From Mycobacterium angelicum (GTDB taxonomy: Bacteria; Actinomycetota; Actinomycetes; Mycobacteriales; Mycobacteriaceae): DNA of 64,000 bases. The DNA lies in the NCBI RefSeq assembly GCF_002086155.1, contig NZ_MVHE01000006.1:62001-126000 (forward strand), written 5' to 3'. Each line of letters opens with the position of its first letter. The first letter of the stretch is position 1. Positions 1-8,971 of the stretch are shown piece after piece. The position numbers and the translations under genes are program-made. The notes beneath the pieces were generated by a model. The model saw only the letters and a list, made by a program, of their open reading frames with translations, had not been told where the DNA came from and did no database searches.

Positions 1-568
1 CCGACGGGCCGAGGTGGTTGAAGACCGCGTCGATCAGCACACCCAAACCACGCGCGTGGCAAGCGTCGACGAATCGGACCAGCCCGTCGGGGCCGCCGTA
101 GGGTTCGTGCACGCTATACCACAGCACGCCGTCGTATCCCCAGCCGTGCGTGCCGGCAAACGAGTTGACCGGCATCAGCTCGACGAAGTCGATCCCCAGA
201 TCGACCAGATAGTCCAGCTTTTCGATGGCCGAGTCGAAAGTGCCGCCGGCGGTGAAGGTGCCGATATGCAGTTCGTAGATCAGCGCGCCCGCCGCGGTCT
301 TGCCGGGCCAGTCGTCATCGGTCCAAGCGGCTCGTGCGGCATCCCAGAGCTGAGATCGTTCATGTACACCGTCGGGCTGGCGCGCCGATCGCGGGTCGGG
401 CAGCACGGTGGGGTCGTCGTCGAGCAGGTATCCGTACCGGGCGTCGGGTGGCGCCTCGACCGTCGCGTGCCACCAGCCGCCGTCGGTGCGGGTCATCGGG
501 TGCACCGAGCCGTCGACGTCGAGGCGTACCAGCTCGGGTTTGGGCGCCCAGACCCGGAATTCAGCCAC
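1..568 (-). CDS. treZ: Malto-oligosyltrehalose trehalohydrolase TreZ, N-terminal part (cut by window edge)
   Basis: This is the first 189 codons of treZ, read on the minus strand from a GTG at 566-568; the 3' part lies beyond base 1. TreZ releases trehalose from maltooligosyl-trehalose made by TreY, a cytoplasmic GH13 reaction. The translation begins MAEFRVWAPKPELVRLDVDG, a typical carbohydrate-binding N-terminal domain. GH13 barrel signatures follow (YELHIGTFT, VELMPVNSF, GWGYDGV and DAVFNHLG). The start overlaps the treY stop by 8 bp, so the two are translationally coupled. The catalytic residues lie in the missing part. Identification is firm from motifs and gene order. Confidence 0.93.
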   Translation of the reverse strand, partial: MAEFRVWAPKPELVRLDVDGSVHPMTRTDGGWWHATVEAPPDARYGYLLDDDPTVLPDPRSARQPDGVHERSQLWDAARAAWTDDDWPGKTAAGALIYELHIGTFTAGGTFDSAIEKLDYLVDLGIDFVELMPVNSFAGTHGWGYDGVLWYSVHEPYGGPDGLVRFVDACHARGLGVLIDAVFNHLGPS

Positions 569-2855
569 GATCGCGCTCGAGCAGTACGACGGGCAGATCG
601 GCGAACAATTCGGCAGCTGAGGTCGGTCCGCTGGCCACGGCGCCCGTCAGCCGGTCGGTCCAGGAGCCTTCTGGCAGCGGCACAACGGTGTTGCCCCAAC
701 CGGTTTCGTGTAGCCGCACCGTCCAGCGGGTCACCGCGACCAAGATGTCCTCGCCGCGACGAAATGCCACCACATGGTCGCTTGCCTGCCCATCGGCAAG
801 AACCGGCAGATAGCCGCCGCTGAAGGCTTCCGGACGGGCGCGGCGCAACCGAAGCGCTGTGGTCACGACCCGAATCTTGGGATGCTGCAACTCTTTGAGA
901 GCCGCCCGGCGAATGGCGTAGTCGACCGCACGCCGGTTGTCGGGGTCGACGAGGCTGTCGTCCCAGAGCTCGGTGCCCTGGTAGACGTCGGGTATGCCGG
1001 GCGCGGTCAGCGCCAGCAGCTTTTGGCCCAGCGCGTCGCTGGCGGCATGCGGGTTGAGCTGGGCGACGAGTTTGGTGAGTTCGTCGGCCACCGGCCCGTC
1101 GAGCACGGTATCGAGCCAACGATGCACCGCGTCTTCGAATTCGGCGTTCGGGTCGTTCCAGGAGGTGTGCCAAGCCGCCTCCCGAATGGCCTTTTCGGCG
1201 TAGCCGTGCAGTCGCTCGCGCAGCTGAAGGCTGACCTCGCCGCTGACCGGCCACACTCCGAAGATGTTCTGCCACAAGAACTGTCCGGTCGCGGCATCCG
1301 GGGAGGGGGCGTGTATCTCCCAGCGCGCGACGAATTCCGTCCACAGCGAGGGCACCTGTGACAGCACGCCGATTCGGGCGCGCACGTCCTCACCGCGTTT
1401 GGTGTCATGAGTGGTCAGCGTCGTCATGGTGTGCGGCCACATCCGGGCGCGGGTGGCCGCACTGTGGTGAAACTCCGCGGCGCCGACGCCGAATCGGTGG
1501 GGTTCGCCGCCCACCTCGTTGAGCGACACCAGCCGGGCGTCGCGGTAGAACAGGCAGTCCTCGACCGCCTTGGCGGTCACCGCGCCGCACAGCTGTTGCA
1601 ACCGGCTGGCCGGCTCGCCGCCGCGGGCCAACGCGGCGGCCAGTATCTGCAGCGCGGGGCCGTATTGCGGCGCGGCGGCTTGGGTTGCGGCCAATGCGGT
1701 GGGCAGGGTCGCGGCCAGGCCGGGATAGTCGCAGCGGTACACGTCGATATGGGTGAGCAGGGCGGCCACCGCCTCGGGCAGCAGCGGGTCGTCAGCGCCC
1801 GCGGCCGCCGCGATGCACCGTCGCAGCCTGGCCATTTCACTGCTCAGCGTGTCGGTAGCCGCGCGGATCTTCAGCTCGGCCAACAACGCGGGCATGGCGC
1901 CGTAGTCGACGCCGGCCGATGCCACCAACTCCGTCAGCGCCGCTGCACCCGTCGGATCGATGAACACGCCACCGGTTTCGCGCAGCGCGTCGTAGCCAGT
2001 GGTGCCGGCCACCGGCAGGGTCGGTTCCAGCGCCTCGTCGACACCCAGGATCTTCTCGATCACGATCCAGGCATCCGGGCCCACCAGCTCGCGCAGCCAC
2101 GCCAGATACGTGCCGGGATCGGACAATCCGTCGGGATGGTCGATGCGCACGCCGTCGACCAGGCCTGCGGCGAACCAGCGGGCGACTTCGGCGTGACCGG
2201 CGTCGAACACCGCGCGATCTTCCTGGCGCAGTCCGGCCAGCGAGGTGATCGAGAAGAAGCGGCGATAGCCCACCACGCCGCTGCGCCAGCCCACCAGTTT
2301 GTAGTGCTGACGGTCGTGCACTTCGGTGCCGGTGCCGGCGCCGGTGCCCGGCGCAATCGGGAACGCCAGGTCGCCCAGGCGCAGCAGTTCACCGTCGACC
2401 GTCAGGCCGGCAACGTCCTCGTCGGAACCCAACACCGGCAAGACAATTCGGCCGTCGGCCAGATTCCAGTCGATATCGAAGAACGTCGCGTAGGGCGAGG
2501 AACGCCCGTGCCGCAACACATCCCACCACCACGGGTTCTGCGTTGGCTGGTCGATCCCGACGTGGTTGGGCACGATGTCGACTATCAGCCCCATCCCGCG
2601 TGCCCGCGCGGCCGCGGATAGCCTCGCCAGGCCTTCGGGACCACCGAGTTCCGCTGACACCGTCGTGGGGTCGGTGACGTCGTAACCGTGCGTCGATCCT
2701 GTTGCCGCGGTCAGGATCGGCGACAGGTACAGGTGCGACACCCCGAGCTCGTCAAGGTAGTCCAGCAGGTTCTCGGCGTCGGCGAAGGTGAAGCCGCATC
2801 CGCTCGACGCGCCGCGCAGCTGCAACCGGTAGGTCGACAGAACCGGAAAAGCCAT
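561..2855 (-). CDS. treY: Malto-oligosyltrehalose synthase TreY
   Basis: The 764-aa protein is the usual length for mycobacterial TreY. It rearranges the reducing-end alpha-1,4 bond of maltodextrins to alpha-1,1, the first step of the TreY-TreZ route to trehalose. GH13 motifs are in order: STHGYDVTDP near 54-63, DIVPNHVG at 93-100, RIDHPDGL at 237-244 with nucleophile D239, and IVIEKIL with acid/base E267. LTTHDTKRGEDVRARI lies further on and matches the family's typical substrate-loop sequence. The start ATG lies 3 bp after the treX stop and the end overlaps treZ, so treX-treY-treZ form one operon on glycogen-derived glucans. Confidence 0.97.
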   Translation of the reverse strand: MAFPVLSTYRLQLRGASSGCGFTFADAENLLDYLDELGVSHLYLSPILTAATGSTHGYDVTDPTTVSAELGGPEGLARLSAAARARGMGLIVDIVPNHVGIDQPTQNPWWWDVLRHGRSSPYATFFDIDWNLADGRIVLPVLGSDEDVAGLTVDGELLRLGDLAFPIAPGTGAGTGTEVHDRQHYKLVGWRSGVVGYRRFFSITSLAGLRQEDRAVFDAGHAEVARWFAAGLVDGVRIDHPDGLSDPGTYLAWLRELVGPDAWIVIEKILGVDEALEPTLPVAGTTGYDALRETGGVFIDPTGAAALTELVASAGVDYGAMPALLAELKIRAATDTLSSEMARLRRCIAAAAGADDPLLPEAVAALLTHIDVYRCDYPGLAATLPTALAATQAAAPQYGPALQILAAALARGGEPASRLQQLCGAVTAKAVEDCLFYRDARLVSLNEVGGEPHRFGVGAAEFHHSAATRARMWPHTMTTLTTHDTKRGEDVRARIGVLSQVPSLWTEFVARWEIHAPSPDAATGQFLWQNIFGVWPVSGEVSLQLRERLHGYAEKAIREAAWHTSWNDPNAEFEDAVHRWLDTVLDGPVADELTKLVAQLNPHAASDALGQKLLALTAPGIPDVYQGTELWDDSLVDPDNRRAVDYAIRRAALKELQHPKIRVVTTALRLRRARPEAFSGGYLPVLADGQASDHVVAFRRGEDILVAVTRWTVRLHETGWGNTVVPLPEGSWTDRLTGAVASGPTSAAELFADLPVVLLERDRG

Positions 2856-2858
2856 GTG

Positions 2859-5042
2859 TCACAGCGTCTTACGCAGGATAAGCACCGATCGCGCCGGCAG
2901 TGCAATCTCCTCGCCATCCTTGACGACCCGTTCTGCGACACCGGTGGGGACGGTGGTGTCGAGCTCGACGGTCCATTCCTGGGCATAGTCGTCGTGGGGC
3001 ATGACGAAGTTGACCTCGTGCTCATGGGCGTTGAAACACAGCAGGAACGAGTCGTCGACGATGCGTTCGCCGCGCCGGCCGGGTTCGGGCAGGGCCCGGC
3101 CGTTGAGGAACACCGCGATGCTCTTGCCGAAGTCGTTGTCCCAGTCTTGTTCCGTCATCTCCTGGCCGGCCGGCGTCAACCAGGCGATGTCGCGGACTTC
3201 GGCGCCGCTGCGGATGGGTTGGCCCTTGAGGAATCGGCGTCGCCGAAACACCGGATGTTTGCGACGCAGTCGGGTCACCTTGCGGGTGAACGCCAAATGA
3301 TCGGCGTTCTTCTCGACCAGTGACCAGTCCATCCAGGACAAGGCGGAGTCCTGGCAGTAGACGTTGTTGTTGCCCTGTTGGCTGCGCCCCATCTCGTCGC
3401 CGTGCAGGAGCATCGGGGTGCCCTGGCTGACCATCAGGGTGGCCATGATGTTGCGCATCTGCTGGCAACGCAGTGCCACGATGTCCGGGTCGTCGGTGGG
3501 GCCCTCGACCCCGCAGTTCCACGACCGGTTGTGGCTCTCGCCGTCCTTGTTGTCCTCGCCGTTGGCCTCGTTGTGTTTCTCGTTGTAGGAGACGAGGTCA
3601 TTGAGCGTGAAGCCGTCGTGGGCGGTGACGAAGTTGATGCTGGCGCTGGGCCGGCGCCCGGTCGCCTCGTACAGGTCTGACGACCCGGTCAGCCGGGAAG
3701 CGAACTCGCCCAGGGTTGCGGGCTCGCCCCGCCAGTAGTCGCGCACAGTGTCGCGGTATTTCCCGTTCCATTCGGTCCACAAACCTGGGAAATTGCCGAC
3801 CTGGTAGCCGCCTTCGCCAATATCCCAAGGCTCGGCAATCAACTTGACCTGGCTGACAACCGGATCCTGCTGCACCAGATCGAAGAATGCCGAAAGCCGG
3901 TCGACGTCATAGAACTCGCGGGCCAGGGTGGCCGCCAGGTCGAACCGGAAGCCGTCTACGTGCATTTCCAGAACCCAGTAGCGCAGCGAGTCCATGATCA
4001 GTTGCAACGTGTGCGGGCCGCGGACGTTGAGGCTGTTACCGGTGCCGGTGAAGTCTTTGTAGTGGCGCAGGTCCCCGTCGACCAGCCGGTAGTAGGCGGC
4101 GTTGTCGATGCCGCGGAAATTGATGGTGGGTCCCAGGTGATTGCCTTCGGCGGTGTGGTTGTAGACCACGTCGAGAATGACTTCGATGCCCGCTTCGTGG
4201 AAGGCCCGCACCATCGCTTTGAACTCGGCTACGGCGGCGCCGGGCTTTGGCGTCGACGCGTACTGGTAGTGCGGGGCCAGGAAGCCGAAAGTGTTGTAGC
4301 CCCAGTAGTTTCGCAGCCCCAAGTCCAACAGCCGGTGGTCGTGCATGAACTGGTGAATCGGCATCAGCTCGATGGCGGTGACACTGAGCGACTTGAGGTG
4401 ATCGATGATCACCGGGTGCGCCAGCCCCGCGTAGGTGCCGCGCAGCTCCTGCGGGATGCCGGGATGGGTCTGGGTCATGCCCTTGACATGGGCCTCGTAG
4501 ATCACTGTCTCGTGATAGGGGGTGCCCGGGGCGCGGTCGGATCCCCAGTCGAAGAACGGGTTGATCACCACACTGGTCATGGTGTGGCCCAGCGAGTCGA
4601 TCATCGGGGGAGTACCGGTTTGCGACGGGTCTTCGGCTGCGACGGCCATGTCGTAGGAGTACAGCGCCTGGCTGAATTCGAAGTCGCCGACGAAGGATTT
4701 TCCGTACGGGTCGAGCAACAGCTTGCTCGGATCACATCGATGACCCGCGCCCGGGTCGAAGGGTCCGTGCACCCGAAACCCGTAGCGCTGGCCCGGCGTG
4801 ACGTTCGGTAGATAGCAATGCCAGATGTATCCGTCGACCTCGTCCAGATTGATTCGGGTTTCTTCACCTTCCCGGGAGATCAGACACAACTCGACCTTGT
4901 CTGCGATCTCGGAGAACAGCGAAAAGTTGGTGCCTGCACCGTCATACGTGGCGCCGAGCGGAAAGGCCGTACCTGGCCATACCATCGCCATTGCCGGCGA
5001 GGTGTCGGCAATCTCGGCTTCACTTTCGGACGACGACATCAT
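2859..5042 (-). CDS. treX: Glycogen debranching enzyme TreX (GlgX type)
   Basis: The 727-aa enzyme is a GH13 isoamylase-type debrancher that cuts alpha-1,6 branches of glycogen to give linear maltodextrins for TreY. A CBM48-like domain occupies about residues 20-120. The barrel shows DVVYNH (291-296), DGFRFD with nucleophile D368, AEPWD with acid/base E404, and a TAHDGFTLNDLVSYNEKHN stretch. It is first in the treX-treY-treZ operon. Two adjacent ATG codons begin the frame and the reported start is the outer one; the first 20 residues are Ser/Glu-rich and poorly conserved, so a slightly later start cannot be excluded. Confidence 0.97.
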   Translation of the reverse strand: MMSSSESEAEIADTSPAMAMVWPGTAFPLGATYDGAGTNFSLFSEIADKVELCLISREGEETRINLDEVDGYIWHCYLPNVTPGQRYGFRVHGPFDPGAGHRCDPSKLLLDPYGKSFVGDFEFSQALYSYDMAVAAEDPSQTGTPPMIDSLGHTMTSVVINPFFDWGSDRAPGTPYHETVIYEAHVKGMTQTHPGIPQELRGTYAGLAHPVIIDHLKSLSVTAIELMPIHQFMHDHRLLDLGLRNYWGYNTFGFLAPHYQYASTPKPGAAVAEFKAMVRAFHEAGIEVILDVVYNHTAEGNHLGPTINFRGIDNAAYYRLVDGDLRHYKDFTGTGNSLNVRGPHTLQLIMDSLRYWVLEMHVDGFRFDLAATLAREFYDVDRLSAFFDLVQQDPVVSQVKLIAEPWDIGEGGYQVGNFPGLWTEWNGKYRDTVRDYWRGEPATLGEFASRLTGSSDLYEATGRRPSASINFVTAHDGFTLNDLVSYNEKHNEANGEDNKDGESHNRSWNCGVEGPTDDPDIVALRCQQMRNIMATLMVSQGTPMLLHGDEMGRSQQGNNNVYCQDSALSWMDWSLVEKNADHLAFTRKVTRLRRKHPVFRRRRFLKGQPIRSGAEVRDIAWLTPAGQEMTEQDWDNDFGKSIAVFLNGRALPEPGRRGERIVDDSFLLCFNAHEHEVNFVMPHDDYAQEWTVELDTTVPTGVAERVVKDGEEIALPARSVLILRKTL

Positions 5043-5074
5043 TAGACCTTAGCTGCGCCGGCCGGCCGGCACGG

Positions 5075-7225
5075 TCACCACCAACCGGTGATCGCCGCGA
5101 TCTGGCGACCGAGCTCAGGGGCCATCGTGCGCACGTAGGTGGGCGTCAGGTGATGGGCATCGCGGTAGATCAGGACGTTTCCTTCGACGGCTCGGCAGAA
5201 GTCTGGCCGGCAGATCGCATCGGACATGTCGATCGGCTTGAGCAGTGGGAACTGTGCGACGAAGTCGAGGGTGGTGTTGTGCTCGGACAGCAGGTCGGAC
5301 CGCTTGATCCCGCATGACTCGGAATTGCCGCCCTTGGCCAGGCAATCCGCGGGGTTGAACGGCTGGCCGTTCTTGACCAGCCACGGGGTGTCGCGGATCG
5401 CGAGGATGGGAATGTTGTTTTCCGACAAGGTTTGCCAGATACCGATGTAGGTGGCGGGCATGACGTCGCCGGGCTTGATGTTCCACGGTCGGGTCGAGGT
5501 GGTGAACACGTAGTCGGGGCGGTCGGTAACCAGCTTGGCCATCGTGGTTTCCACCCATTCGCGGCACTGCGGATATGCGGCGTTGTTGCCCATGATCAGC
5601 GGGACCTGCTCGGTGGACAGCGCGCAGCCCATCTTCAGGTACGTCACCACTTTGAAGTGGTGCAGGCGGCCCAGCAGGTCCAGCGCGGTCAGCCAGTGCT
5701 CGGCGTGCGAGCCGCCGGCCAGCGCGACCGTGTGGGCGGCGTCGGGATCGCCGTAGGTGCAGTTGACCACCGCTGGGTTGACGAAATCGCTGATGCAGCC
5801 GTCCCTGGTGGAAGCGGGCAGGTCCTCCTTGACCTCCAGCACCGTGGGCCGCATCCGCAGCGTTGGCACCCGCACATGGTCGGTCAACGCGCGCGCGCCG
5901 GGATAGTCCACGGCGCTGAGCCCGCTGAGCTCTTTGCCGGAAGCGCGTTCGACGATCAGGTGCTCACGCCAGGTGAACGAGGTTGCGGTCAAGGTGACGC
6001 CCAGCAGTGCCACGGCCGATCCCAGCGCGATGGTCGGGCGGCGCAATCGCAGGTTCCAGGCAATCGGCGGGGCTGCTGCGGCGGGCGTGGCGGCTGCCGC
6101 GGGTGCCCGGTAGCGCAGCGGCTCCTCGACAAACCGATTCGTCAGGTAGGCCAATACCCCCGAAACCAGCAGTACCGCCGCGCCCTCGACGAAGTTGGCT
6201 TGCCGGTGCCCCGAGTAGTAGAGCCAGAAGATCAGCAGCGGCCAATGCCACAGGTACAGGGAGTAGGCCATGGCGCCCAGCGTCACCAGCGGGCCCGCGG
6301 CCAGCACGCGGTTGGGCAGCGGCAAGTGGGCACCCGGCTGAGCCGCCAGATTGGCCCCGACCAGGATCATCACCATCGCCGCTCCGACGGGAACCAGCGC
6401 CCAGGGACCGGGAAATTCCTTGACGCCGTTGATGAGCGCCCCGCACGACAGGACAGCGGCCAGTGCGATCGTGGCCAGCGCGGTGCGCAGCCACATCGGC
6501 CAGCGGATGTGCGCGACCAGTGCGCCCACCAGCGCTCCCAGCAGCAATTCCCACGCCCGCGCGAAGCTGTTGTAGTACGCCGACATCTGATCGCTCTGAT
6601 GGACGATCACCGCGTAGACGAACGACGCCAGGGTCAACCCGCTCAGCAGCAACACGAACAGGGTCCGTAGGTGCTTGCCCAGCGAGCGCTTGAAGAGATA
6701 TGCGCATCCGGCGATCAGGAACAGGAAGGCGACATAGAACTGGCCCTGCACCGACATGGACCAGATGTGTTGCAACGGGCTGACGGCCTCGCCGGCGCGC
6801 AGGTAGTCGGAAGCCGAGTTGGCCAGTTCCCAGTTCTGGTAGTAGCCGAGGCTGGCCAGACTCTGATTCGCGTAGGTCTCCCAGCGCGTCTGCGGCTGCA
6901 CCAGGACGGTGAGCAACGCGCACCCGGCGAGCACGATAACGAGGGCCGGAAGCAGGCGCCGGATCAACCGAACCAGCTCGGTCACCGGCGACAACGACAG
7001 CCCGGGATTGAGCGCGATGCGCAGCATCTTGCCGCCGAAGAAGAAGCCCGACAGCGCCAGAAACACGTCGACGCCACCGGAAACCCGGCCGAACCACACG
7101 TGAAAGACGGCGACCAGCGCTATCGCGATACCGCGCAAGCCGTCCAGATCATGGCGATAGAAACCTGTCGTGCGGGTACCCATCGCGACCGGTGTCGCAG
7201 TTGGGGGCGGTGACAGGCTGATCAT
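5075..7225 (-). CDS. Membrane acyltransferase with C-terminal SGNH domain (Rv1565c-like)
   Basis: The 716-aa protein has an N-terminal acyltransferase-3 (OafA/YrhL type) domain with about ten membrane segments over residues 25-395. It includes the family FHVW motif with H42 and GGVDVFLALSGFF at 50-62. A C-terminal SGNH-hydrolase-like domain follows, with GGSHAEHWL as the block I serine and DAHHLTPTY near 689-697 as the C-terminal Asp/His dyad. Such two-part proteins move an acyl group across the membrane onto a cell-wall or surface glycan. The acceptor cannot be told from sequence. It lies downstream of the ripD-like gene in the same direction, consistent with a cell-envelope role. Confidence 0.9.
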   Translation of the reverse strand: MISLSPPPTATPVAMGTRTTGFYRHDLDGLRGIAIALVAVFHVWFGRVSGGVDVFLALSGFFFGGKMLRIALNPGLSLSPVTELVRLIRRLLPALVIVLAGCALLTVLVQPQTRWETYANQSLASLGYYQNWELANSASDYLRAGEAVSPLQHIWSMSVQGQFYVAFLFLIAGCAYLFKRSLGKHLRTLFVLLLSGLTLASFVYAVIVHQSDQMSAYYNSFARAWELLLGALVGALVAHIRWPMWLRTALATIALAAVLSCGALINGVKEFPGPWALVPVGAAMVMILVGANLAAQPGAHLPLPNRVLAAGPLVTLGAMAYSLYLWHWPLLIFWLYYSGHRQANFVEGAAVLLVSGVLAYLTNRFVEEPLRYRAPAAAATPAAAAPPIAWNLRLRRPTIALGSAVALLGVTLTATSFTWREHLIVERASGKELSGLSAVDYPGARALTDHVRVPTLRMRPTVLEVKEDLPASTRDGCISDFVNPAVVNCTYGDPDAAHTVALAGGSHAEHWLTALDLLGRLHHFKVVTYLKMGCALSTEQVPLIMGNNAAYPQCREWVETTMAKLVTDRPDYVFTTSTRPWNIKPGDVMPATYIGIWQTLSENNIPILAIRDTPWLVKNGQPFNPADCLAKGGNSESCGIKRSDLLSEHNTTLDFVAQFPLLKPIDMSDAICRPDFCRAVEGNVLIYRDAHHLTPTYVRTMAPELGRQIAAITGWW

Positions 7226-7248
7226 GATCGTCAGCCAATTTACCGAAA

Positions 7249-7309
7249 CCCGCCACCTGCTTTCCTCCCGCTGAGCAGCAGCGCAGTCAGGAAGGGGACA
7301 GGTGGCGGG
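7249..7309. terminator. Long inverted repeat between the ripD-like and acyltransferase genes
   Basis: CCCGCCACCTG at 7249-7259 and its exact reverse complement CAGGTGGCGGG at 7299-7309 flank a 39-nt segment that also contains weaker internal complementarity. The repeat lies 30 nt after the ripD-like stop and 24 nt before the acyltransferase start, both on the minus strand. It can form a strong hairpin that could attenuate read-through. No U-tract follows on the minus strand, so calling it a terminator is an inference. Confidence 0.4.
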
Positions 7310-7338
7310 TGTCGAGGGGATTCAGCCGGTGGTACGGG

Positions 7339-8262
7339 TTACCGCGTCGGGACGGTGGTAGCGGGCTGCAACGGCGCCTGCTGCGCGGGCACTTGCTGTC
7401 CGGGCAGGGTCCGTCCTGGTGTGGTCTGGGCCGGCGCGGTCTGGCCGGGCACGGTCTGGGCCGGCGCGGTCAACCCCGGCACGGTCTGGGCGGGTGCGGT
7501 TTGGCCCGGCACGGTCTGGGCGGGTGCGGTCTGGCCGGGCACGGTCTGGGCGGGCGTGGTCAACCCCGGCACCGTCTGAGCGGGCGCGGTTTGGCCTGGC
7601 ACCGTCTGCGCCGGCGTGGTCAGGCCCGGCGTTGTTTGCCCCGGTGCGGTTTGCCCTGGTGCGGTCTGGGCCGGTGTGGTCAGCCCCGGCGCGGTCTGCG
7701 CCGGCGTGAGTTGCCCGGGCATGGTCTGCAACGGCGCTTGCTGCACCGGTGCCTGGGACGGCTGGGCTCCGAGGATCCGGACCAGATAGGGCGCCATGTT
7801 GCTGGTGCGCACCGGCGAGACCTGGACGACGTCGCCGACTTCCAGCATCTGGCCGTTACCCAGGTACATCGCGACGCTTTGGGTGCCTTCGGGGCCGTAG
7901 AAGATCAGGTCCGCCTTGCGTGCCTGCTGCGGCAGAACCCGCTGGCCGACCTTGTACATCTGGCCCGAAGACCGCGGCAGCTTGAGCCCGGCGCCGGCGT
8001 AGGCGTACTGGATCAGGCCCGAAGCGTCGAAGCCGACGGTATTGATGCCGGTCCCGGTGCCGCGGGTGGGTCCGGTGACGCCGCCGCCGGCCCAGGAGAA
8101 CGGCACGCCGCGCTGTGCGAGCCCGCGCGCGATGACGGCGTCGGCGGCCTGCTGGTAGTCCGTCGCCATGGTGACAGGGTCGGCGGACGCAATGCCGGGG
8201 AAGGCCACCACCGGGGCAACAGTGATCGCCAGACCGACTGCGAAGGCGTATATGCGTTTCAT
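7339..8262 (-). CDS. ripD: RipD-like NlpC/P60 protein, catalytically inactive, with extended repeat tail
   Basis: Start chosen at ATG 8260-8262: AAGGAG lies upstream and the next residues form a signal peptide (MKRIYAFAVGLAITVAP, probable cleavage after IASA). The 307-aa product has an NlpC/P60 domain at about residues 30-155. The position of the catalytic cysteine reads GFDASGL instead of DCSGL, so the peptidase is predicted inactive, as described for M. tuberculosis RipD, which binds peptidoglycan without cutting it. The tail of roughly 150 residues is built from 10-residue units such as PGQTAPAQTV. This is clearly longer than the about 230-aa H37Rv protein. It is exported and probably cell-wall-associated. 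Confidence 0.88.
   Translation of the reverse strand: MKRIYAFAVGLAITVAPVVAFPGIASADPVTMATDYQQAADAVIARGLAQRGVPFSWAGGGVTGPTRGTGTGINTVGFDASGLIQYAYAGAGLKLPRSSGQMYKVGQRVLPQQARKADLIFYGPEGTQSVAMYLGNGQMLEVGDVVQVSPVRTSNMAPYLVRILGAQPSQAPVQQAPLQTMPGQLTPAQTAPGLTTPAQTAPGQTAPGQTTPGLTTPAQTVPGQTAPAQTVPGLTTPAQTVPGQTAPAQTVPGQTAPAQTVPGLTAPAQTVPGQTAPAQTTPGRTLPGQQVPAQQAPLQPATTVPTR
7400..7730 (-). repeat. 30-bp tandem repeats coding the PGQTAPAQTV tail of the RipD-like protein
   Basis: About a dozen imperfect 30-bp units encode alternating PGQT/PGLT and APAQT/TPAQT blocks. The frame is kept throughout and units differ mainly by synonymous or conservative changes, as expected for slipped-strand expansion. Unit number probably varies between strains. 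Confidence 0.85.
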
Positions 8263-8270
8263 TGTGCTTC

Positions 8271-8294
8271 CAATCTCCTTGGCAATCTCCTTGG
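8271..8294. repeat. Perfect 12-bp duplication carrying two Shine-Dalgarno copies
   Basis: CAATCTCCTTGG occurs twice back to back (8271-8282 and 8283-8294). On the minus strand this places AAGGAG twice before the ripD-like ATG at 8262. Only the nearer copy is at usable spacing. Confidence 0.75.
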
Positions 8295-8353
8295 CCCTGT
8301 CGGGCTCTGTGTGCGTTGGCGTTGTGGCCGCCGCGCCGGGGCCTGGCGCCGCA

Positions 8354-8373
8354 GTAGTCACACCAGTCACTAC
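8354..8373. promoter_or_regulatory. Candidate regulator site upstream of the ripD-like gene (GTCAC direct repeat)
   Basis: GTCACACCAGTCAC contains two GTCAC copies 9 bp apart, flanked by GTAGT and ACTAC, about 100 bp upstream of the ripD-like start. GTCAC-type direct repeats resemble the boxes of the cell-wall regulator MtrA, which is known to act on resuscitation-promoting and rip genes. Assignment is by resemblance only. Confidence 0.25.
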
Positions 8374-8500
8374 AGACACTCTGACAACAGCAAAGTTCGA
8401 TTGCCAGAGGGGCGAAGGATTATTTGTCGTAACGTGACCGGACGGTGATTGGGTGTGCCCAAAGTTGTATGGGCAGTTGTGATTTCGGTCTCAGTAAAGA

Positions 8501-8908
8501 TCAGTGCCAATACCGTTCACTGAAACCGGTCAGTGCGTAGCCGAGCACCGAGGTGACAGTGAGGACGCCGATCGCGATGATCGGCCAGAAGGACATGTAC
8601 CAGCCCTTCACCATGGACACGAACGGTCCGATCACGGCCGCGGTTACGGCTGCGCCGATGCCGCCCCACATCAGCGGATAGATGTAGTAGTTGAGGCCGT
8701 AGGGAACCGGCGGGCAATCGTCTGTCACACAGACGTTTTCGGCGAAACCGAACAGCTGCTGCGGCCAGCTGGTCATCGAGACCAGGATCAATAGCACGCC
8801 CAGCACCGTGACGGTGCATATCACGTCCCAGGGGACTATCCGCAGCTTGAGAATCTGCGGCGCCTTTTCGTCTGAGCCGGTGCTTTCGGGCCGAATCGGC
8901 GAAGCCAT
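8501..8908 (-). CDS. Small membrane protein (Rv1567c-like)
   Basis: The 135-aa protein has a short polar N-terminus and three predicted membrane helices: one near 30-50 ([15 protein letters not shown]), one at about 80-100 ([21 protein letters not shown]) and one at about 107-128. An extracytoplasmic loop between the first two contains two cysteines (NVCVTDDCP). The ATG at 8906-8908 is preferred because GGGGAG lies 10 bases upstream; an ATG at 8917 is also in frame but has no spacing to that site. No function is known. It is divergent from bioA, 63 bp away. Confidence 0.75.
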   Translation of the reverse strand: MASPIRPESTGSDEKAPQILKLRIVPWDVICTVTVLGVLLILVSMTSWPQQLFGFAENVCVTDDCPPVPYGLNYYIYPLMWGGIGAAVTAAVIGPFVSMVKGWYMSFWPIIAIGVLTVTSVLGYALTGFSERYWH

Positions 8909-8971
8909 GCCATGCATGCTCCCCGATGGCCGCGGTTTGTGCGACCGGCGGCGGCATTACCCTCGGTCTCC

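Noticed and set aside
7400..7730. CRISPR-like array
   Set aside because: The units are contiguous, in frame, without unique spacers; they code for protein repeats.
7309..8448. A 379-codon Gly/Arg-rich plus-strand frame opposite the RipD-like gene
   Set aside because: It mirrors the 30-bp repeats of that gene, which has a clear signal peptide and NlpC/P60 domain on the other strand.
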